Assembly: GCA_012934845.2 (NCBI GenBank)
Contig: WNNJ02000845.1
Coordinates: forward strand, 1 to 64,000
Source: Pomphorhynchus laevis
Taxonomy: Eukaryota > Acanthocephala > Palaeacanthocephala > Echinorhynchida > Pomphorhynchidae
Reading direction: 5' to 3'
Length of the DNA: 64,000 bases
Position 1 is the first letter of the stretch. Every line of letters starts with the position of its first letter. The notes under the pieces were generated by a model. The model had not been told where the DNA came from, searched no databases, and saw only the letters and a list, made by a program, of their open reading frames with translations. This document shows positions 58,261-64,000 of this stretch, piece after piece. Position numbers and translations under genes: made by a program.

Positions 58261-61200
58261 ATGAAGTAAATTATGAATCCGACTTAGAGGAGATGAACAA
58301 CGTATATGCCATTACTGGAAAGAAAATAGCTAGAATCTTAGTGTTAGTGTGAAAAGCTATTGGTTCACCACGATTGGTTCAGATGAACAAATTACGAGTG
58401 TATGGTGGTGTACGGATAGAGACGATAGGAAAATGTACACCCATTGTGGAGTACGGTGAATGTAAAAGAACATTCGATGATATTGTATCTGGGTCGACGG
58501 ACAAACCATATTTTGGACTTCCGTGGGCTTTAAATTTCGGATTGCCCATTGCAGCTGATATCATAGACGTGACGCAACTTAATCTTACTATAGGACATCG
58601 ATTATTAGATACTATTTTGCATAATTTCGAAGACTTGTTTAAATGCAAATCTTCTGGGGTCAAAAATTATATGGCAAAACTATGTGTTTCGAAATATGCT
58701 CTTCCTACTGAGTGGCCGTCCAGAAGAATTCTGTATTCTTTACAAAGCGCAGTAAGGGAGAAAATTGAAAGGATGACCGATATGGTATTATATCTGTGGA
58801 TCATAATGTGGATGAAATCAAATTAACAACACCGTTGGTCATAGTAAAGAAGAAATCGGGGAAAATCGGAGTACATGCAGATTTTCGTGTGACAGTCTAT
58901 AAATATCTTCAACAAGGAGTTTTTCAAATGCCCTGTATTGAAGAGACGTTGGATCGGATTGCCAAATCGAAGGTATTTTCGAAAATAGACCTACGAGACG
59001 GATACTTACAAATACCGGTTGATAATGAAAGCCAAAATCTGTTTGTTATCTCTAACCCATGGGAATATTACAAGTACGCACGTTTGTCATTCGAATTGTC
59101 TACGGCCCCATTACTCTTTCAACAATATATTAACAAGGTAATCTCGGATGTTCCCGAAGCAGTTGCATATTTGGACGATGTGGTAATCGGCTCCGACGAC
59201 GAGAATAGCCGTATAGTGCATATAGGTAAGGTGCTGGACTGTTTTCGAAAATCAGTCATAGTTCTATAAAAATAAAAATGTTGTTGGATTCAAAGTGAGC
59301 TTCCGTATCTTGTTGCAGAGATCGGAATCAATAAAATTTTACCTAGTCACGAACGAACAGCAGCAATTACGTATGCAAGATGTCCAGAGAACAAAAAGGA
59401 GCTTCAGTCTTTTTCAGGACTCGCAAATTATCATTTAAGGTTTGTACCACGATTACAGGAGACTTGCAAACCACTTAATGAAATGTTACGCAAGAACATG
59501 AAACGGAGGTGGTCAGACAGATGCAAAAGGAAATATTGGCAAATCCAATGACATTGTATCCTTACGATTATAGTCGCAAGCTCGTATTAACATGCGATGC
59601 CAGTGATGTAGGTATTGGGGCATCACTCTGTCATGTCGCAGACGATAAACAGTTGGAATCAATAGCATTCGCATCGCGCGTATTCAGCTGCCCGAAAAGG
59701 AATTATTCCGTAATCGACAAGGATGCTTTAGCAGTCATTCATGCAACGAAACGATTTCAGATGTATTTATTTGGTCGTCGTTTCGAAATTTGGACAAATC
59801 ACTGCCTCTTAAAGAGTATTTTCGGGTACAATAGAAACTTATCAAAGATGATTAATGGCCGGTTGGTTAGATGGTCAATGTGGTTATCAGAATATTGTTA
59901 TGAGATTAAGTATATAAAAGGGACTTCGAATTTGTTAGTCGATGCTGTATCAAAACTCTTAGACAGATGTCTTCTAATACAAGAGGAATTCGATGACATT
60001 TTAAAAGTGCAAAGTGAAAAAGTCGAAAGATTGGAACTATCGGTAAAAAAGCTTAGTATAGAAACGAGTAAAGATAACCAATTGCCCAGGATTAAAAGAT
60101 ATATGATGCACGGGTGTCCGATTAATTCAGGGTATGGACAAACCGTTCTGGAGACCTAAAGAAGACTTGTCTTGTGAGTTCGGAATAGTGATGTGGCTAC
60201 AGAGAATCGTAATACCGAAGGCACTAAGATGTCACACGCTACACCTACTACACGAAGGACACCCTGGTAAAGGCGCAATGAAAAGCTTATCACGGTATGA
60301 TATTTGGTGGGCAACCGTTGTTAAGGATATTGAGGATCATGTAGCGACATGTTTTCTCTGCCAGACAAATCGTCCAAGGATTCATGAATAGCCATTGTTA
60401 TCATGGGTTTTACCAGCGAACGTTTGGTCACGTATACACGTGGATATTGCCGGTCCAATTTACGGACAGTTATACCTGGTGTCCGTGGATGCAAAAAGCA
60501 AATGGCCAGAAGTGTAAAGATCAGTAAACTAGAATACATCGAAGGTCACAGCTCGACTAGATGAGGCATTTGCGAGGTGGGGTATTCCGCAAACGATAGT
60601 CTCGGACAATGGTCCGCAGTTCGTCAGTTTGATGTTTCATAAATAGTCTGCGAAATTGGGAATATCTCACGCAATAGCAAGTCCCTACCACCCGCAAACA
60701 AACGGGTTGGCAGAGCGATTTATTGGAACGCTTAAGAACAGGGTGTTAAAACATGAGAACGACTGGGTAGACAAACGATTAAACCAATTCCTGTTATACT
60801 ATAGAAATACGACACACCCATCCACAGGTAAGTCACCCGCCGAAATCATGATAGGAAGGCGTTTGCCTAATGTACTGGACAATCTTCGATCGTCACTACA
60901 CGTTCATCATGAACGGCGTACACAGCTAGATCATCAACATCACGACGGATCATCAGGATGACTAATTTTCAACACAGATAATAAGGTATGGTACTACAGT
61001 ACAATAACGAAACGCTGGTTAGCTGGAATTATTGCGAAACGAAACGGTCCGGTATCTTATGTAGTCAGATCTATAAAAGGGACAGAGCGACGTATACGCG
61101 GATCACATTTACGAAAAAGGCACGACCTTATATATGCTACGTCTTTAAGAATGGAGAAACAAAACGGGAATCCAGAATACAGCCCAACAGTCGATGATCT

Positions 61201-61425
61201 TTCAAACGTTGAGACTACAGAAGGTCATACTCTACCTTAACTGCAAGGCGATATCACTACATCAACCAGTCCACGATCAGATAATGAGAACCAATCAGCC
61301 AACACGGATGAATATCAAGAGCAGTGCAATTTAGGAAATGCAAGCACTTATAAAGGTAAGGCGGTGAAAATGCGGAGGTGATAAGGCGCAGCAATCGCGA
61401 GAGGAAAAGACCCCGTCTGTCTTAA
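58261..61425 (+). pseudogene. Gypsy pol region (protease remnant, RT, RNase H, integrase)
   Basis: A protease-like strand precedes the RT (58796-59269) with KVFSKIDLRDGYLQIPV and AYLDDVVIG (catalytic DD kept). RNase H (59509-60159) starts LTCDASDVGIGA and has NYSVIDKDALAVI, with D where E is usual. Integrase: H-H-C-C zinc segment (60225-60375), core VDIAGPIYG, IVSDNGPQF and GLAERFIGTLK (the D, D, E residues), a GPVSYVV..RRIRGSHLRKRH tail and RRSNRERKRPR near 61400. Many frameshifts and stops; not functional. Confidence 0.8.
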
Positions 61426-61461
61426 GAGAAGTATAGTCCGTCCTTGTCTTGGTGGAGGAGA

Positions 61462-61623
61462 TGCTGTAAAGAGAAACCGGTGGGCAAAGCGAACGACGCT
61501 GCCAATGATGATGCAGTGAGCATCATTTAATGTACTGATGTTGTCATGATTATAAAGCAGTAACGGTAACGTTGGTGAGTGCTTTTTGTTGAAAACAAGA
61601 ATACTCGTTTTGCCATTGTGTCA
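61462..61623 (+). repeat. Gypsy 3' LTR
   Basis: Matches 49342-49503 in length (162 bp) and order. It is preceded by a purine-rich GGTGGAGGAGA tract and followed by satellite DNA. Confidence 0.8.
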
Positions 61624-63726
61624 AATTGCTGATCCGATTTAATTGCTGATGCTATTTAATTGTAATTTAATTGCTGATCAGATTTAATTGCTAACGTGAT
61701 TTAATTGTTGATGTAATTCAATTATCGATCTAATTTAATTGCCAATGTGATTTAATTGTCGAACTGATTTAATTGACTATCTAATTTAATTGTCGATCTG
61801 ATTTTATTGCCGATCTGATTTAATTGTCGATCTGATTCAATTGTCGATATGATTTAATTGCCAATCTGATTTAATTGTCGATATGATTTAATTGCCGATC
61901 TGATTTAATTGTCGATCTGATTTAATTATCGGTGTGATTTAATTGTCGATCTGATTTAATTGCTGATATGATTTAATTGTCGATCTGATTTAATCGCCGA
62001 TCTAATTTAATTGTCGATCTGATTTAATTGCTGATATGATTGAATTATCGATCTAATTTAATTGTTGATCCGGTTAAATGCTAATGTGATTTAATTGCCG
62101 ATCTGATTTAATTTCCGATCTGATTTAATTGCCGATCTGATTTAATTACCGATCTAATTTAATTGCCGATCTGATTAAATTGTCGACCTGATTTAATTGT
62201 CGATATGATTTAATTGCCGATCTTATTTAATTGCCGATCTTATTTAATTGTCGATCTGATTTAATTGTCGATATGATTTAATTGCCAATCTGATTTAATT
62301 GTCGATATGATTTAATTGCCGATCTGATTTAATTGTCGATCTGATTTAATTATCGATGTGATTTAATTGTCGATCTGATTCTGATTTAATTGTCGATGAT
62401 TTAATTGCATCTGATTTAATTATCGAATTTAATTGTCGATAAATCAGATTTAATTGTCGATGTGATTTAATTGTCATTCATTAATTCATTGTCGATATGA
62501 TTTAATTGCCATCATTTATTGCCGATATTTATTGTCGATGTGATTTAATTGTCGATATGATTTAATTGCCAATCTGATTTAATTGTCGAATTTTAATTGC
62601 CGATTATTTAATTGTCGATTGATTTAATTATCGTAATTGTCGATCTGAATTGTCGATATGATTTAATTGTCGATATGATTTAATTGCCGATCTGATTTAA
62701 TTATCATTGATTTAATTGTCGATTTAATTGTCGATGTGATTTAATTGTCGATGTGATTTAATTGTCGATGTGATTTAATTGTCGCTCTGATTCAATTGTC
62801 GATCTGATTCAATTGTCGATATGATTTAATTGCCGATCTTATTTAATTGCCGATCTTATTTAATTGTCGATCTGATTTAATTGTCGATATGATTTAATTG
62901 CCAATCTGATTTAATTGTCTGTGATTTAATTGTCGCTCTGATTCAATTGTCGATAAATTGTCGATATGATTTAATTGGCATTTATTATTATTTAATTGTC
63001 GATCTGATTTAATTGTCGATAATAATTGCCAATTATTTAATTGATATGATTTAATTGCATCTGATTTAATTGTCGAATTAAATATGTGATTTAATTGTCA
63101 TCAGCAATTGTCGATATGATTTAATTGTCGATATGATTTAATTGCCGATCTGATTTAATTATCGATTAATTGTCGATGTGATTTAATTGTCGCTCTGATT
63201 CAATTGTCGATCTGATTCAATTGTCGATATGATTTAATTGCCGATCTGATTTAATCGCCGATCTAATTTAATTGTCGATCTGATTTAATTGCTGATCTGA
63301 TTGAATTATCGATCTAATTTAATTGTTGATCCGGTTAAATGCTGATGTGATTTAATTGCCGATCTGATTTAATTGTCGATCTGATTTAATTGTCGATATG
63401 ATTTTATTGCCGATCTGATTTAATTATCGATCTAATTTAATTGTCAATCTGATTTTATTGCCGATCTGATTTAATTGTTGATATGATTTATTGCCGATCT
63501 GATTTAATTGTTGATATGATTTAATTGCCGATCTGATTTAATTGCCTATCTGATATTATTATCGATCTGATTTTATTACTCTGATTTAATTACTCATGTG
63601 ATTTAATTGTTAGTCTAATTTTATTGTTGATCTAATTTAATTATCGTTATAATTTAATTGCCGATCTAATTTAATTGTCGATCTGAATTAATTGCCGATC
63701 TGATTTAATTATCGATCTGATTTAAA
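61624..63726. repeat. 17-bp minisatellite, right arm
   Basis: Continuation of the GATCTGATTTAATTGTC array, same orientation as 48173-49341. The register continues across the Gypsy if its 12.3 kb are removed. Between 62370 and 63180 units are irregularly cut (for example GAATTTAATTG, CATCATTTATTG), unlike the neighbouring clean copies. A block of about 90 bp recurs at 62217 and 62831. Confidence 0.9.
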
Positions 63727-64000
63727 TGACATCAGAACTAAATCAGATCGACAATTAAATTATATCCACAATTTAATCAGACCGGCAATTAAATTAGATT
63801 GGTAATTAAATTAGATCGATAATTAAATCTCATTTGTAATTAAATCACATCAGTAATTAAAGCGGATCTGTAATTAAATAAGATCAGCAGTTAAATCAGA
63901 TTGGCAATTATTAAATTAGATGGATAATAAAATTAGATCAACAATTAAATAACATCAGCAATTAAATCGGATCAGCAATTAAATTAGACTAACAATTAAA
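63727..64000. repeat. 17-bp minisatellite in inverted orientation
   Basis: From about 63737 the unit is the reverse complement (CAGATCGACAATTAAAT). The switch lies in GACATCAGAACTAAATCAG (about 63728-63746). The array runs off the window. Confidence 0.85.

Larger units (their letters stand above)
49342..61623 (+). mobile_element. Gypsy-type LTR retrotransposon with nested LINE dimer
   Basis: Two 162-bp LTRs (49342-49503 and 61462-61623) in direct orientation bound an element whose gag-pol runs 57324-61425. The leader after the 5' LTR starts TTTGGCGATGTGGG, where TGGCGATG could be a tRNA primer site; GGTGGAGGAGA before the 3' LTR is a polypurine tract. The flanks AATCG (49337-49341) and AATTG (61624-61628) may be a 5-bp target duplication with one change. 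Two LINEs (49521-57322) have been inserted in the leader. Coding frames are broken; no envelope gene. Confidence 0.8.

Noticed and set aside
49342-61623. Endogenous retrovirus with envelope
   Set aside because: After integrase only a short tail precedes the 3' LTR; no envelope-like frame, signal peptide or membrane segment is visible.

Overview
The window is AT-rich eukaryotic (metazoan, probably invertebrate) DNA made almost entirely of decayed mobile elements and a short-period satellite. I see no bacterial-style operons, rRNA, tRNA or CRISPR array. The only convincing host gene is the last coding exon of a zinc-finger regulator of the EVI1/MECOM - PRDM16 - hamlet - EGL-43 group (31442-32094, minus): a CtBP-binding PLDLS motif followed by the three C-terminal C2H2 fingers. 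I cannot name the species; a nematode or arthropod is possible.

Left part (1-30.3 kb). A nearly full-length CR1-like LINE with a PHD-type finger in ORF1 (family A, 420-4700 minus) is followed by pieces of a pyrimidine-rich CR1/L2-like LINE (family B, best copy 8386-11930 plus), other family A pieces, and a TIR element (5358-6362). A LINE with a restriction-like endonuclease lies at 16880-19990 (minus). Penelope-like elements (PLEs) lie at 13.7-15.1, 20.5-21.4 and 22.4-24.1 kb. Inverted fragments of a Jockey-type LINE (family E) fill 25.3-30.3 kb.

Middle (30.3-43.3 kb). The zinc-finger exon sits in AT-rich gene-poor DNA. A well-preserved LINE (family F, 35290-38640 minus) has ORF1 and ORF2 in one frame, separated by a single UGA followed by CUA. 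A minus-strand PLE has landed inside a second copy of the TIR element (40690-42690).

Right part (43.3-64 kb). A 17-bp minisatellite (consensus close to TTATTTAATTAGCGTTC on the left and GATCTGATTTAATTGTC on the right) is interrupted by two PLE 3' ends (46.8-48.2 kb) and by a Gypsy-type LTR retrotransposon (49342-61623, 162-bp LTRs). Two head-to-tail family E LINEs sit inside the Gypsy leader and are flanked together by a GGGTGC duplication. The array flips orientation near 63730.

The most interesting signal is a structured RNA at the end of every PLE copy. It holds all the conserved hammerhead-ribozyme core bases (GAAA, stem III, UH, stem I, CUGAUGA, stem II) in an order that leaves stem II open, with base changes that keep helices paired between copies. 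One PLE copy (near 20556) is joined to upstream ribozyme sequence almost exactly at the predicted self-cleavage site.
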